In this document: positions 18,032 through 27,047 of the stretch, piece after piece
Layout: the number at the start of each line of letters is the position of its first letter
Numbering within the stretch: the first letter of the stretch is position 1
Source: Gammaproteobacteria bacterium
GTDB lineage: Bacteria > Pseudomonadota > Gammaproteobacteria > Pseudomonadales > Halieaceae
Direction: 5' to 3'
Assembly (NCBI GenBank): GCA_024644535.1
Contig: JAHEKX010000013.1
Coordinates: forward strand, 18,913 to 82,912
Length of the DNA stretch: 64,000 nt
The notes under the pieces: model-generated
Seen by the model: the letters and a program-made list of their open reading frames with translations, nothing else
Told to the model about the DNA's origin: nothing
Database searches by the model: none
Made by a program: the position numbers and the translations under genes

Positions 18032-19243
18032 ATGGTTGATGAAGCGACCGATTGGCGCGGACCCCTTTCAGGGGTTCGCGTTTTAGATCTTACTCGCGTC
18101 TTGGCGGGGCCAGCTGCATCCCTGGCACTGGCCGATCTGGGCGCTGAGGTCATTAAAGTTGAGGCTCCGGGCGGCGGAGATGAAACTCGAAGCTTCCCGC
18201 CGCACAAAGACGGAGAGAGCCATTATTTCTTGAGTATTAATCGCGGCAAAAAATCCATCGTTGTGGACCTTAAAAGCGAGAGAGGTGTCGCATTACTCAA
18301 GTCACTTGCGAAAGAGAGCGATATTTTGCTGGAAAACTTCCGCCCAGGGGTGATGGATAAGCTTGGGCTAGGTTATCGCGTGTTATCAGAGCTTAATCCT
18401 AAGCTAATTTACTGCGCGATATCAGGGTTTGGGCAAACCGGGCCTATGAGAGATCAGCCGTCTTTTGATATCGTTTTACAGGCTTTATCGGGGGCCATGA
18501 GCGTTAATGGGGATATCGGTGGTGAGCCTCTCAAAATGGGTATTCCTCTTGGTGATTGGGTTGGTGGCATTAATGCACCGCCGGCAATTTTGAGCGCGTT
18601 ATATGAGCGTGAGCATACGGGTAAGGGACGCTACATAGATGTCAGTTTGCTTGATGGGATGCTCAACTTATTGGGTTACCTCTCGCAGTTGGCGTTTTTC
18701 AATCAAACTAATCCAGAACCTCAGGGCTCTCAGCACCCCAATTTAGTACCTTATGGCGCTTTTGCGGCAAAAGATGGCACTATTATCGTCGCTTGTCTGA
18801 CAAATCAGTTTTGGTCACGTATCTGCAACGCTTTGGATATGCCACAATATATTGAGGATCCCAGATTTGAGTCTCTAGAGCGTCGTCGCGATGCCAGAGA
18901 TGAAGTCAACGCGTTGATCAATGAGCGGACTTGCACAAGGAGTATCGCTGATCTTACAGATGCCTTTGTAGAGCATAGAGTTCCGCACGCTCCCATTCTT
19001 GGGGTGCTTGAAGCCCTAAGCTCTGAGCAAGCAAAAGCTAGGGATATGGTGATTAACGTAGATCACAGCCGGCTTGGTGAAATTCCTATCGTGAATCGCC
19101 CGATTAAATTTGGCGACGCGCAGATGCATCCGCCAACAGCACCGCCGGTGCTTGGGGAGCATTCGGTCGAAGTGCTGAGAAGCGTTCTGGGTTTAAGTGA
19201 CGAGCAAATAGACGATTTACGGAAATCTCAGGTAATTAATTGA
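18032..19243 (+). CDS. Family III CoA-transferase (CaiB/BaiF/Frc-like)
   Basis: A 403-residue CaiB/BaiF-type enzyme that moves CoA between carboxylic acids through an enzyme-anhydride on an Asp. The N-terminus GVRVLDLTRVLAGPAAS, the GFGQTGP loop at 132-138, and D146 in PSFDIVLQALSG (the expected catalytic Asp) are all present. It lies directly between the double-hotdog dehydratase and a thioesterase, with the next start immediately after its stop. In context it may recycle CoA from an end product to incoming substrate; alternative family members are racemases. Confidence 0.85.
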   Translation: MVDEATDWRGPLSGVRVLDLTRVLAGPAASLALADLGAEVIKVEAPGGGDETRSFPPHKDGESHYFLSINRGKKSIVVDLKSERGVALLKSLAKESDILLENFRPGVMDKLGLGYRVLSELNPKLIYCAISGFGQTGPMRDQPSFDIVLQALSGAMSVNGDIGGEPLKMGIPLGDWVGGINAPPAILSALYEREHTGKGRYIDVSLLDGMLNLLGYLSQLAFFNQTNPEPQGSQHPNLVPYGAFAAKDGTIIVACLTNQFWSRICNALDMPQYIEDPRFESLERRRDARDEVNALINERTCTRSIADLTDAFVEHRVPHAPILGVLEALSSEQAKARDMVINVDHSRLGEIPIVNRPIKFGDAQMHPPTAPPVLGEHSVEVLRSVLGLSDEQIDDLRKSQVIN

Positions 19244-19669
19244 ATGACGCCACAGCCCGACCTAAGCCGATGGACGCCACGAAGTATGAAGGGGCTCCCG
19301 GCGGCTCTCGGTGAAATTTATACGTATAGAGACGAACAGTATAATTGGCACTATGGGTTTCAATTAACAGAAGAACACTGTAACGCGCAAGGCTTTGCGC
19401 ACGGCGGTATCCTGATGACCGCGATAGATCACGGTCTTGCGCTCGTGATCTGGGAGGCGGTAGATCGCGCTTTCTGCGCCACTGTACATCTCGACACCCA
19501 TTTCGTCACCCCCGTAAAACCTCCCGCCCTGCTAGAATTGAAGACGCAAATAACGAAACAGTCGGGCAATTTGGTATTTGCGGTCGGCGAGCTGTGGTGT
19601 GATGACGTCATGGCTGTTACATCTGCTGGTGTGTGGAGCGTTAAGCGCGCTCAGGACTCGCGGTCATGA
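19244..19669 (+). CDS. PaaI-type thioesterase
   Basis: A 141-residue hotdog thioesterase with EHCNAQGFAHGGILMTAIDHG, including the HGG active-site turn, and a C-terminal VTSAGVWSV strand. ATG follows the stop of the CoA-transferase without a gap, and its own stop overlaps the next start (ATGA). It is distinct from the thioesterase at 10035. A housekeeping role, releasing CoA from stalled intermediates, is the usual proposal for such genes in catabolic clusters. Confidence 0.75.
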   Translation: MTPQPDLSRWTPRSMKGLPAALGEIYTYRDEQYNWHYGFQLTEEHCNAQGFAHGGILMTAIDHGLALVIWEAVDRAFCATVHLDTHFVTPVKPPALLELKTQITKQSGNLVFAVGELWCDDVMAVTSAGVWSVKRAQDSRS

Positions 19670-20928
19670 AAGAATCTTTGCGCGCGTCAGGAGCTTTTGC
19701 AGCGCTGTCCCTACCCTCCTTCCGCTGGCTGTTTGCCGGAAATTTCGCTTTCTTTGCTATCATTCAGGGGCAGTTTATCACCCGAATGTTTTTAGCATGG
19801 GAGCTGACGCAAGAAGAGCGCTCGCTTGCTATTTTGAGCGTGACCGTCGCCATACCGATGTTAATAGCATCTTTATTCGGCGGCGCAATGGCTGACCGTA
19901 TGAACCGAAAACATCTGATTCTGTTTGGGCAAGGGTTACTTTTAGGCACCGAATGCTTTGTCTTTTACGAATTACTTAACAACAACTTACAGTTTTGGCA
20001 CTTACTTGTAGGTTCCGTCGTCAATGGACTCGCCTACCCTATTATTATGCCTGCCCGCATGGCAATGGTTCATCAGCTTGTCGGCAGCAGCCTTTTTACC
20101 AATGCAATGGCCCTATCGAATAGTGTCGTAAACGTGACTCGGGTTGCGGGTCCCGCTGTAATTGGTTGGGTTTTAGACGTCGGTGGCGCAACGCAGGCCT
20201 ATGCGTTGGGCTTGTTTCTGCACTTAGTCGGTTGGCTGTGCGTATTAATGCTACCCAGTTACACACCGCCGGTAGACAATTTGAAACCATTGCTGCAAGA
20301 CACGATCGAGGGCTTTAAGTACGTTGGAAACTCGCGTTCAATACGTATTCTTGTCGGGTTTGGCTTTATCGCCATGATGCTCGCGGCGCCTGTTCAAAAT
20401 TTATTTGTGGTGTTTACCGATGAGGTGTGGAATGTCGGTGAAGGTGGATTTGGGATGCTTGTGGCTGCCACCGGTGTCGGTGGGGTGTTTGGATCGCTCT
20501 GGGTCGCCTATCGTGGCGACAAGAGTTCCAAAGTACGGTCGATGATGGTGGGTACATTGTTGTTCTGTATCCTGATGGTTGGATTTAGCCAATCTTTAAA
20601 TTTCTGGGTAGCCGTTGGCTTTTTGGTGTTGGCTACGATCTTCGTTAACATCAGCACCACAAACAACAATACGCTTGCGTTAAGTCTTTGCGAAGACTCT
20701 ATGCGGGGCCGAGTCTCTGGCGTTTTGGGTATGTCGTTTGGTCTATCGCCCTTGGGCGTATTACCCCTTGCTTTTTTTTCCGAGCAGTTTGGAGTGCAAC
20801 AGGCGGTTACGATTGTTGCTGTGTCATTGGGATTACTGGCGGTTTTGGTTTACTTGTGTAGCCCAACCCTCAGACTCATGGACAAGCGCGCGCGGGAGCG
20901 TGTAAAAACGCCGCAGCGCGACGGTTAA
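19666..20928 (+). CDS. MFS transporter, 12-TM (enterobactin-exporter-like branch)
   Basis: A 420-residue membrane protein with about twelve hydrophobic segments and the MFS loop motif GAMADRMNRKH between TM2 and TM3. The layout resembles the MFS_3/EntS-like group, which mostly export small molecules. It is translationally coupled to the thioesterase gene. It may move the pathway substrate, an acid intermediate or a toxic by-product across the inner membrane; direction cannot be told from sequence. Confidence 0.75.
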   Translation: MKESLRASGAFAALSLPSFRWLFAGNFAFFAIIQGQFITRMFLAWELTQEERSLAILSVTVAIPMLIASLFGGAMADRMNRKHLILFGQGLLLGTECFVFYELLNNNLQFWHLLVGSVVNGLAYPIIMPARMAMVHQLVGSSLFTNAMALSNSVVNVTRVAGPAVIGWVLDVGGATQAYALGLFLHLVGWLCVLMLPSYTPPVDNLKPLLQDTIEGFKYVGNSRSIRILVGFGFIAMMLAAPVQNLFVVFTDEVWNVGEGGFGMLVAATGVGGVFGSLWVAYRGDKSSKVRSMMVGTLLFCILMVGFSQSLNFWVAVGFLVLATIFVNISTTNNNTLALSLCEDSMRGRVSGVLGMSFGLSPLGVLPLAFFSEQFGVQQAVTIVAVSLGLLAVLVYLCSPTLRLMDKRARERVKTPQRDG

Positions 20929-20993
20929 CTAGACAGATGTGTACAGTTAAAATACACTCGTAAACTTTGAGTACGTCAACCTGAGAGAGCGTT

Positions 20994-22370
20994 ATGGATT
21001 CCAAAGATTTGATTTCACTAGAAGACCTTGCTGAGCCTTTAACGTATCCCGTTGAGGCCTTTATTTCGCGCGATTATGCTAAAGCAGAGCGAGATTTATT
21101 GTGGCCAAAAATCTGGCAGATGGCGGGACGGGTCGAGGAAATTCCTAACATTGGCGATTACATTACCTATGATATTGGTGACGATTCGGTCATCGTTATT
21201 CGGGCTGCAGACGATGAGATTAAGTCGTACCACAACGTGTGTCCACATCGCGGTAGAAGGCTGATTGACCCGCCCGAGGGAGAGATCCACGCCAGTGGCA
21301 ATACTCGACGATTTGTATGTGGCTTTCACGGCTGGTCGTATGACACCGACGGCAATAACGTCCATATTCTGGATCGCGATGACTGGAAAGGCGCTTTAAC
21401 TTCTGAAATGACTTGTTTGACCCCTGTTAAAGTCGATACCTGGGGCGGTTGGATTTATGTCAATTTAGACGATGATTGTGATCAGACTCTGAGAGAGTTT
21501 TTAGAACCTGCCGCAGGTATTCTCGATCCATTTGAATTTGAGAATATGCGATACAAATGGCGTCAGTGGTGTATTTTTGATTGTAACTGGAAAACCGCGA
21601 TTGAAGCCTTCATGGAGCCTTACCATGTGGCTGGCACACACAGTCAGCTTCTGAAATACGGCGATTACTACGCCTACAGCGAAGCTCATGGGGATCACGG
21701 CGTAAGTGGTTTTGATCAGCGGAAATCGGCGACGCAAACCAAAGAAGGTACAACCGTTACACGCGCAGGTAATGGTGCTGACCCTCGAGCATCCACTTAT
21801 GAAATGCAACGAGAAATTTACGAGTCCGTAAACTGTGCATCTACGACTGAGACTTTGGTCAACGCAGCGAAACGTCTTGTTGACGAGTTGCCTGAAGGAA
21901 CTCCTGCGCAGGAAGTCATGGAGCACTGGCTCAGAAGAGCTCGAGAAGATGATGCGGCGAGAGGTGTGAGTTGGCCCAATGTGAGCCAAGAACAAATGTC
22001 TAAGGCAGGTCTCGCTTGGAGTCTTTTCCCCAATCAAACGATCTTGCAGGGCTTAACTTTTGCATTATGCTACCGCGTGCGGCCATGGGGTGATGACCCA
22101 AATAAGTGTATTTTCGAATCCTATGCGATCGAGCGTTTCCCTGAGGGAGAAGAACCCAATCCGGACTGGGTTTACGCCGAACCGACAAAAGAGAAATGGG
22201 GGCTCGTGTTGTCGCAAGACTTTTCGAACATGGCGGCTGTTCAGAGGGGGATGCATTCTCGCGGGTTTCGCGGGACTTTGCCGAACCCACATCAGGAACG
22301 AAAGGTTACCAATTTTCATCGCGTGCTTGCTCGCTACATGAAAGCGGGTTATCCAAGATTGATAAAGTAA
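20994..22370 (+). CDS. Rieske non-heme iron oxygenase, alpha subunit (first copy)
   Basis: A 458-residue ring-hydroxylating oxygenase alpha subunit. The Rieske cluster ligands are C83-P-H85 (in NVCPHRGRRL) and C109-x2-H112 (FVCGFHGW). The catalytic iron ligands are H211 and H216 in EPYHVAGTH; the third acidic ligand lies further on. Such enzymes insert oxygen into aromatic, steroid or aliphatic rings and take electrons from a ferredoxin or reductase. No reductase is adjacent; a ferredoxin gene is at 35492-35812. It ends the plus-strand block with a terminator after it. Confidence 0.85.
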   Translation: MDSKDLISLEDLAEPLTYPVEAFISRDYAKAERDLLWPKIWQMAGRVEEIPNIGDYITYDIGDDSVIVIRAADDEIKSYHNVCPHRGRRLIDPPEGEIHASGNTRRFVCGFHGWSYDTDGNNVHILDRDDWKGALTSEMTCLTPVKVDTWGGWIYVNLDDDCDQTLREFLEPAAGILDPFEFENMRYKWRQWCIFDCNWKTAIEAFMEPYHVAGTHSQLLKYGDYYAYSEAHGDHGVSGFDQRKSATQTKEGTTVTRAGNGADPRASTYEMQREIYESVNCASTTETLVNAAKRLVDELPEGTPAQEVMEHWLRRAREDDAARGVSWPNVSQEQMSKAGLAWSLFPNQTILQGLTFALCYRVRPWGDDPNKCIFESYAIERFPEGEEPNPDWVYAEPTKEKWGLVLSQDFSNMAAVQRGMHSRGFRGTLPNPHQERKVTNFHRVLARYMKAGYPRLIK

Positions 22371-22385
22371 CGTAGCGATTGATAC

Positions 22386-22415
22386 GGCGAGTCGATTTTT
22401 TGGTATCGACTCGCC
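22386..22415. terminator. Strong bidirectional terminator hairpin
   Basis: GGCGAGTCGAT at 22386-22396 pairs perfectly with ATCGACTCGCC at 22405-22415 over an 8-base loop. It sits exactly between the convergent Rieske (plus) and MFS (minus) genes. An 11-bp G/C-containing stem in this position is a convincing shared terminator. Confidence 0.7.
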
Positions 22416-22422
22416 TCCGTGT

Positions 22423-23706
22423 TTATATACCTTCTTTAAATTCGGCGGCACTAGCTTCCAAGGCTGCTTCCGCTGTTACATGGTCAAAGCCTTTATCGCT
22501 GCGTAGGCTCAGCAAGCCCGCAGAAGCAATCCCCATCATGATAACCGTTGCTATCAAAAAAGGCTCATAGCTGCCGAATTTGTCGTATACCATGCCTGCT
22601 GACGTTGGTCCGAAGGCTGTTCCCAGCGAGAGAGCCATTACAAGTACGGCGAATAGGGCACCAAAATTTTTCATACCGAAAAACTTAGCGGCCAAGTAAG
22701 CAATGACGTCTACGTCTGAGCCCAATGTTAAGCCAAACACCGCGGCCGCTATCACTTGATACGTAGTATTACCCGCGTCTGCGATAAGAAGTGCGCATCC
22801 GATAAGTGGCATAGCAAAAGCGATGGCGCCGATGATGTGACCGGGGAAGCGATCAAGCAGAAACCCGGTGCTGAGTCGTCCGATAATAGAACACACCCCG
22901 ATGATCGAGGCTATCCCTGCGGCTTGCATCGAAGCCACGCCACTGTCTTTTAATATTGGGACAAAGTGCATCACGATGGCGACAGCGGTGAAAGCGAAGA
23001 AGCTGCTGGCGAGTAACAATTTGACCATGGGGCCTGACGTGATGCCTTGTTTAAAAGTGAGCCCCGGCAGCGACTGTTGGTCAATTACTGGGGTCGTATC
23101 GTTCTTATGTCTATCGTTTGCACCTCTGAAACCGAAAAAGAGAATGGGGAAGACCAGCAATCCCCATCCTATGCCAAGATAGGTGAACCCACCACGCCAT
23201 CCAAACTCACTAATCAGCCAGGTCGCAGCAACGGGGAAAACTGAGATGGCGACTGAGGCACCTGACAGTGTGACGGCTAGAGCCATACCGCGCGATGCAT
23301 CGAACCGACTATTGACTGCGCTGGTCCAGACCGTTGTTTGAGTGGCCACCATGGCGATTGCAATTACGCCCCACAAAAGAATCCAATTCGCTTGTGAGCC
23401 CGTGGCTGTCCCCAGCAATGCGTAGCTGGCGCAGACCAAAACGACGCCAAATAAGCCCACTTTCCGGGGCCCGCTTCGATCCACGAGAAAGCCTAAAGGG
23501 ATTGAAAATAAAGACGTTAACAGCGCAGCGGTTGACACTCCCATAGACACTTGAGCGCGGGACCAGTTAAATGCTTCTTGGAGTGGTTCGAAGAACGGGC
23601 CCATTGAATATACGAACAGCGTTGAGGTTGCATAGCCTAGGGCAGCGGTTAGAGGAAGAAACCAGTATGCTTGCCATTCCTGCAGTTTGGTGAGTTGCGC
23701 GGCCAT
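22423..23706 (-). CDS. MFS transporter, oxalate/formate-antiporter-like (OFA) or monocarboxylate type
   Basis: A 427-residue carrier with about twelve membrane segments. The ATG at 23706 is chosen because AAGGAC lies eight bases upstream; longer starts at 23724 and 23784 would include that site inside the coding region. The N-terminus WQAYWFLPLTAALGYATSTLFVYSMGPFFEPL and the loop GFLVDRSGPRKVG resemble monocarboxylate and oxalate/formate carriers. It is divergent from the GntR-type gene, which is likely its regulator, and is a candidate uptake system for a carboxylate substrate. Confidence 0.8.
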   Translation of the reverse strand: MAAQLTKLQEWQAYWFLPLTAALGYATSTLFVYSMGPFFEPLQEAFNWSRAQVSMGVSTAALLTSLFSIPLGFLVDRSGPRKVGLFGVVLVCASYALLGTATGSQANWILLWGVIAIAMVATQTTVWTSAVNSRFDASRGMALAVTLSGASVAISVFPVAATWLISEFGWRGGFTYLGIGWGLLVFPILFFGFRGANDRHKNDTTPVIDQQSLPGLTFKQGITSGPMVKLLLASSFFAFTAVAIVMHFVPILKDSGVASMQAAGIASIIGVCSIIGRLSTGFLLDRFPGHIIGAIAFAMPLIGCALLIADAGNTTYQVIAAAVFGLTLGSDVDVIAYLAAKFFGMKNFGALFAVLVMALSLGTAFGPTSAGMVYDKFGSYEPFLIATVIMMGIASAGLLSLRSDKGFDHVTAEAALEASAAEFKEGI

Positions 23707-23825
23707 CTTAATGTCCTTTTGCATAGTTATTTGTGACGTTATTACGCAATTTGGGACATAAAAAATCAAGTTGTTTGCCGGCAATTATAGATTGGTACGG
23801 ACAAGTCTTGCGAGAATGAGACATT

Positions 23826-24590
23826 ATGTTGAATGACTCAGACAAACAAGCACAAAAGCAGCAGAAAGCCTCACTGTATGCAAAGGTTGCTGACGCGTTG
23901 CGCCATGAAATTAATGAAGGCCGTCACCCAGTCGGTGGCCTGCTTGACACCGAGGCAGAGCTTGCAAGACGCTTCCAGGTGAGTCGACATACGGTACGCG
24001 AGGCACTAAGACTGTTACGTGATGATGGGTTAGTGAGCTCTCGGCGCGGTTCAGGAACCAGGGTGATGTCGCCCCTGGTCAATGCGCGGGACTCGCATCA
24101 AGTCATGTCTATTAACGATCTTGTTATGTTCTCGGGCGATACGACATTCGCCATCGAGACTTCAGAAGTGGTCAAGCTTAGTCAGGAGTCCGCTAGCTTA
24201 CTGGGGTTAGAGGCCGGGCAAGAGTGGCTGCAGATCAGTGGTCTTCGGTATCGAAAAGGCGAGAGCTTACCTATGGGCTGGTCGAGTTATTATATTCCCC
24301 ATGAGTACGCTCATATCGCGAGGTTGATACACCGAGCCACTGGTCCAGTGTTTGTATTGATGGAGGATTTTACAGGCTATAAAGTCACCGAAGTTCAGCA
24401 AAAGATATCGGCTTCGGCGATGCCGAGACACTTGGCCGAGAGTTTACAGACCGATCTTTCAGTCGCAGCGCTGATGGTCAGACGAACCTACCTTACCGAA
24501 GAGAGCAAAGTCTTGCAGGTCACACTTAATATCCACCCTGCAGATCGATTCCAGCACGCTATGACAATGCGTCGCGTAAGAAAAGGCTGA
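23826..24590 (+). CDS. GntR-family regulator with UTRA ligand domain (HutC subfamily)
   Basis: A 254-residue repressor. The winged helix spans about residues 17-80 (ADALRHEINEG, then RFQVSRHTVREALRLL and SSRRGSGTRV), followed by a UTRA-type small-molecule domain to the end. It is divergently transcribed from the MFS carrier across 119 bases and lies 80 bases before the cytochrome gene, so it may control both. A TTGGTACGGACAA stretch at 23792-23804 resembles HutC-type sites only loosely. The effector is unknown. Confidence 0.8.
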   Translation: MLNDSDKQAQKQQKASLYAKVADALRHEINEGRHPVGGLLDTEAELARRFQVSRHTVREALRLLRDDGLVSSRRGSGTRVMSPLVNARDSHQVMSINDLVMFSGDTTFAIETSEVVKLSQESASLLGLEAGQEWLQISGLRYRKGESLPMGWSSYYIPHEYAHIARLIHRATGPVFVLMEDFTGYKVTEVQQKISASAMPRHLAESLQTDLSVAALMVRRTYLTEESKVLQVTLNIHPADRFQHAMTMRRVRKG

Positions 24591-24670
24591 GGGGTGCATG
24601 TGTTTCAGGTTTCTTTCAGCTTTGTATGTTCCACTAAGCGGGAAGTGCAATCTTAGATTTTTGAGGTCCT

Positions 24671-25948
24671 ATGGGAAAGTTGAGTAAGTCCATAGCATTA
24701 ATGCTTGCAGTGGGCTTGGCCGCAAGCTTGGCCTTGATGTTTGTTTTGGGGCAAAGCGCGCCCGAACGGCAAGGCCTCTCTCTCAGCTCGTTCCCCTCAG
24801 CTTCCGCCGAACAGGGGCGCTATTTAGCGCGAGCTGGAAATTGCAGTGCTTGTCATACAGCCAGTCCCGAGCAGCCCTATGCGGGAGGTGTCGCATTTTA
24901 CTCAGATTTTGGCTTACTTTACTCTACCAACATTACACCGCATAACGATCAGGGTATTGGGGCGTGGTCATTTGCTGATTTTTATCGTGCAATGAAGCAT
25001 GGCGAGGGGCCTGAGGGGCGTCATTACTATCCCGCGTTTCCCTACGTAGATTACGCCCAAATTGCCGATAGTGATCTCGCCTCGATATTCTTATATCTGC
25101 AGACGCTAGAACCCAAAGATATTCGACCACCTGACAATGCCCTGGGGTTCCCGTTCAATATTCGATCATTACTGCGATTTTGGAAGCTGTTGTTTCACGA
25201 TGCGAGTGAATTTGAACCCAATTCATCGAAGTCAGCGCAATGGAACCGAGGCGCGTATCTTACTGAAGCGCTAGGGCATTGTGGTGCATGTCACTCGCCC
25301 CGCAATTTGCTGGGTGCGGAGATAGAGCGCTATGCATTATCCGGTGGTACTCACATGTCTCAAGTGAAATTAGGGGGCTATCGTCTTTGGTCTGCTCCCA
25401 ACATAACCGGACACGCGACCGGGCTGAGTAGCTGGACTGAGGAGGATTTGGTCCAATATTTACAAACAGGCAAGAGCCATAAAGCCATCGTGCATGGGCC
25501 AATGGTAGATGTTGTTATGCAGTCAACGCGGTATCTCAGCCAAGAAGACTTGGCGGCGATGGCTCACTATATCAAAACTTTATCGCCTATATCGCAGAAT
25601 GAAACCGACAATAATCCAAATATTGCTGAGCTAATAGAGGGTGAGGTGATTTACACGGTGCACTGTGGGTCGTGTCATTTATCTTCGGGTGAGGGTGCCG
25701 ATGGTCTTGGCGTTTCGCTAGTTAAAAACCCAATAGTCCAGGCCCATGACCCTGCATCGCTTCTGAACGTCATTCTTTACGGACCCGATCTACCACAACG
25801 TCCTTTTTCGGTTGATCGCAGCAATATGAAAGCTTTTGGTAAAAGACTGTCTGATCATGATATTGCCGTGCTAACGAGCTATTTGCGCCAAGCGTTCGGG
25901 AACCGAGCAGGTCGTGTTACGGAAGCGCAAGTCGCTGCGCAGCGCTAG
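24671..25948 (+). CDS. Three-heme cytochrome c, membrane-anchored, alcohol/gluconate dehydrogenase subunit-like
   Basis: A 425-residue exported cytochrome with an N-terminal membrane segment (about 8-27) and three CxxCH heme sites: C58-C61-H62, C204-C207-H208 and C332-C335-H336. Each lies in its own cytochrome c domain. The organisation matches the cytochrome subunit of periplasmic FAD or PQQ dehydrogenases (alcohol, gluconate, sorbitol), which passes electrons to ubiquinone or oxidase. No such dehydrogenase subunit is adjacent; instead three unusual exported proteins follow, so one of them may be the electron source. Distal heme ligands were not assigned. Confidence 0.85.
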   Translation: MGKLSKSIALMLAVGLAASLALMFVLGQSAPERQGLSLSSFPSASAEQGRYLARAGNCSACHTASPEQPYAGGVAFYSDFGLLYSTNITPHNDQGIGAWSFADFYRAMKHGEGPEGRHYYPAFPYVDYAQIADSDLASIFLYLQTLEPKDIRPPDNALGFPFNIRSLLRFWKLLFHDASEFEPNSSKSAQWNRGAYLTEALGHCGACHSPRNLLGAEIERYALSGGTHMSQVKLGGYRLWSAPNITGHATGLSSWTEEDLVQYLQTGKSHKAIVHGPMVDVVMQSTRYLSQEDLAAMAHYIKTLSPISQNETDNNPNIAELIEGEVIYTVHCGSCHLSSGEGADGLGVSLVKNPIVQAHDPASLLNVILYGPDLPQRPFSVDRSNMKAFGKRLSDHDIAVLTSYLRQAFGNRAGRVTEAQVAAQR

Positions 25949-25958
25949 GAGGAGATTC

Positions 25959-27047
25959 ATGATACCAAAATACAAAAAAAGTCGGCCGCGGTGCCCTTCG
26001 TTTTTCGGTCGATGGGGATGCGCAATGCTCACGGTTATGGTGCTCCCGAACATGACCGTCGCGCAGTCAGTGGAAGGTAGGCTTGACTTCGTCGTTTCCA
26101 GCATACGTTACGCACTTACAAACGGTTCCGGAGAGGCCGCTGCCTGCCCCAATGGAGTCTCTCGCCACACGCAGGGTTCGGCAAATATGTGTATGACGCC
26201 CCAGCGCGGGGGAATCGATACTCATATGAACGTCGTGACCGGAAATATAAAGGTAGAAGGTATTAATCTCGACAATCGGGCAAGCGATGAGGACTTTGAG
26301 GGTTTTAATGAGGTTCAGGGGGTCGATAATCAGTTTTACCGAGTTGTGGGTTGCACACCCGCTTACCGGCAGGGTGGGCAAGGTAATGGCTTTGAAACGG
26401 AGATGCGTACCGGTGCATGGGGTCTATTGATCAGTGTGAAGGGTGTGGATGATATGGATAACGATGACCATGTTCGCGTAGGTATCTACGCCAACTCCGA
26501 TCCAATATACCTCAGCGCTAAGCGTGACCCTTTACCCTACGCCACTTACGCGATTCATCAGGATACCCAGCTGCATGCCGAAACGGATGGTGTTATCCGC
26601 AATGGAAAGTTATCGACACGCCCGATTGATTTTAAGTTTTTGAGTACTGTGAATAGTATGTTGGTTCATCGCGTTCTGCGCGATGCCAGACTGGAGGCTT
26701 CAATAAATAAGGACGGAACGATAAGCGGTTATCTCGCCGGTTATTCGCCAGTCGAGGCGGTCTATGACGAAAACTTTGGTTTTCGCAACGCGATCACGAA
26801 AGACGGATCTTTAGCGCCCGAAAGGTTGCGATCGAGGTCGGCGTATGGCAAATCACTAGTATTAGGCTATAACTGCGAGGGCATGTATCAGGCACTGTGG
26901 AATCAGGCTGATGGTCACCCAGATGACTTTGGACGTTTTACATCCATTTCGCAACAGTATGTGGTCAAGGGAATACCTGCCTTTATCGTTAATGTACCAA
27001 CGGCAAGCTTGAATGAGGAATTAACTCGTTCGGGAGAGCTAAAATGA
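25959..27047 (+). CDS. Exported protein of unknown function
   Basis: A 362-residue protein that I do not recognise. ATG at 25959 is preceded by a strong AGGAGG; an earlier frame start overlaps the cytochrome gene. The N-terminus (basic stretch, then CAMLTVMVLPNMTVAQS) looks like a long signal peptide with cleavage after AQS. The mature part is polar and rich in Asp, Asn and Gly, with only a few Cys and no heme motif. Its stop overlaps the start of the DUF1592-type lipoprotein (ATGA). Its fixed place between a cytochrome and DUF1592/DUF1552 genes suggests a periplasmic partner in the same process. Confidence 0.7.
   Translation: MIPKYKKSRPRCPSFFGRWGCAMLTVMVLPNMTVAQSVEGRLDFVVSSIRYALTNGSGEAAACPNGVSRHTQGSANMCMTPQRGGIDTHMNVVTGNIKVEGINLDNRASDEDFEGFNEVQGVDNQFYRVVGCTPAYRQGGQGNGFETEMRTGAWGLLISVKGVDDMDNDDHVRVGIYANSDPIYLSAKRDPLPYATYAIHQDTQLHAETDGVIRNGKLSTRPIDFKFLSTVNSMLVHRVLRDARLEASINKDGTISGYLAGYSPVEAVYDENFGFRNAITKDGSLAPERLRSRSAYGKSLVLGYNCEGMYQALWNQADGHPDDFGRFTSISQQYVVKGIPAFIVNVPTASLNEELTRSGELK

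Noticed and set aside
23792..23804. HutC-type GntR operator (TTGGTACGGACAA)
   Set aside because: Only about six of eight core positions match the usual GTnTAnAC pattern and symmetry is poor.
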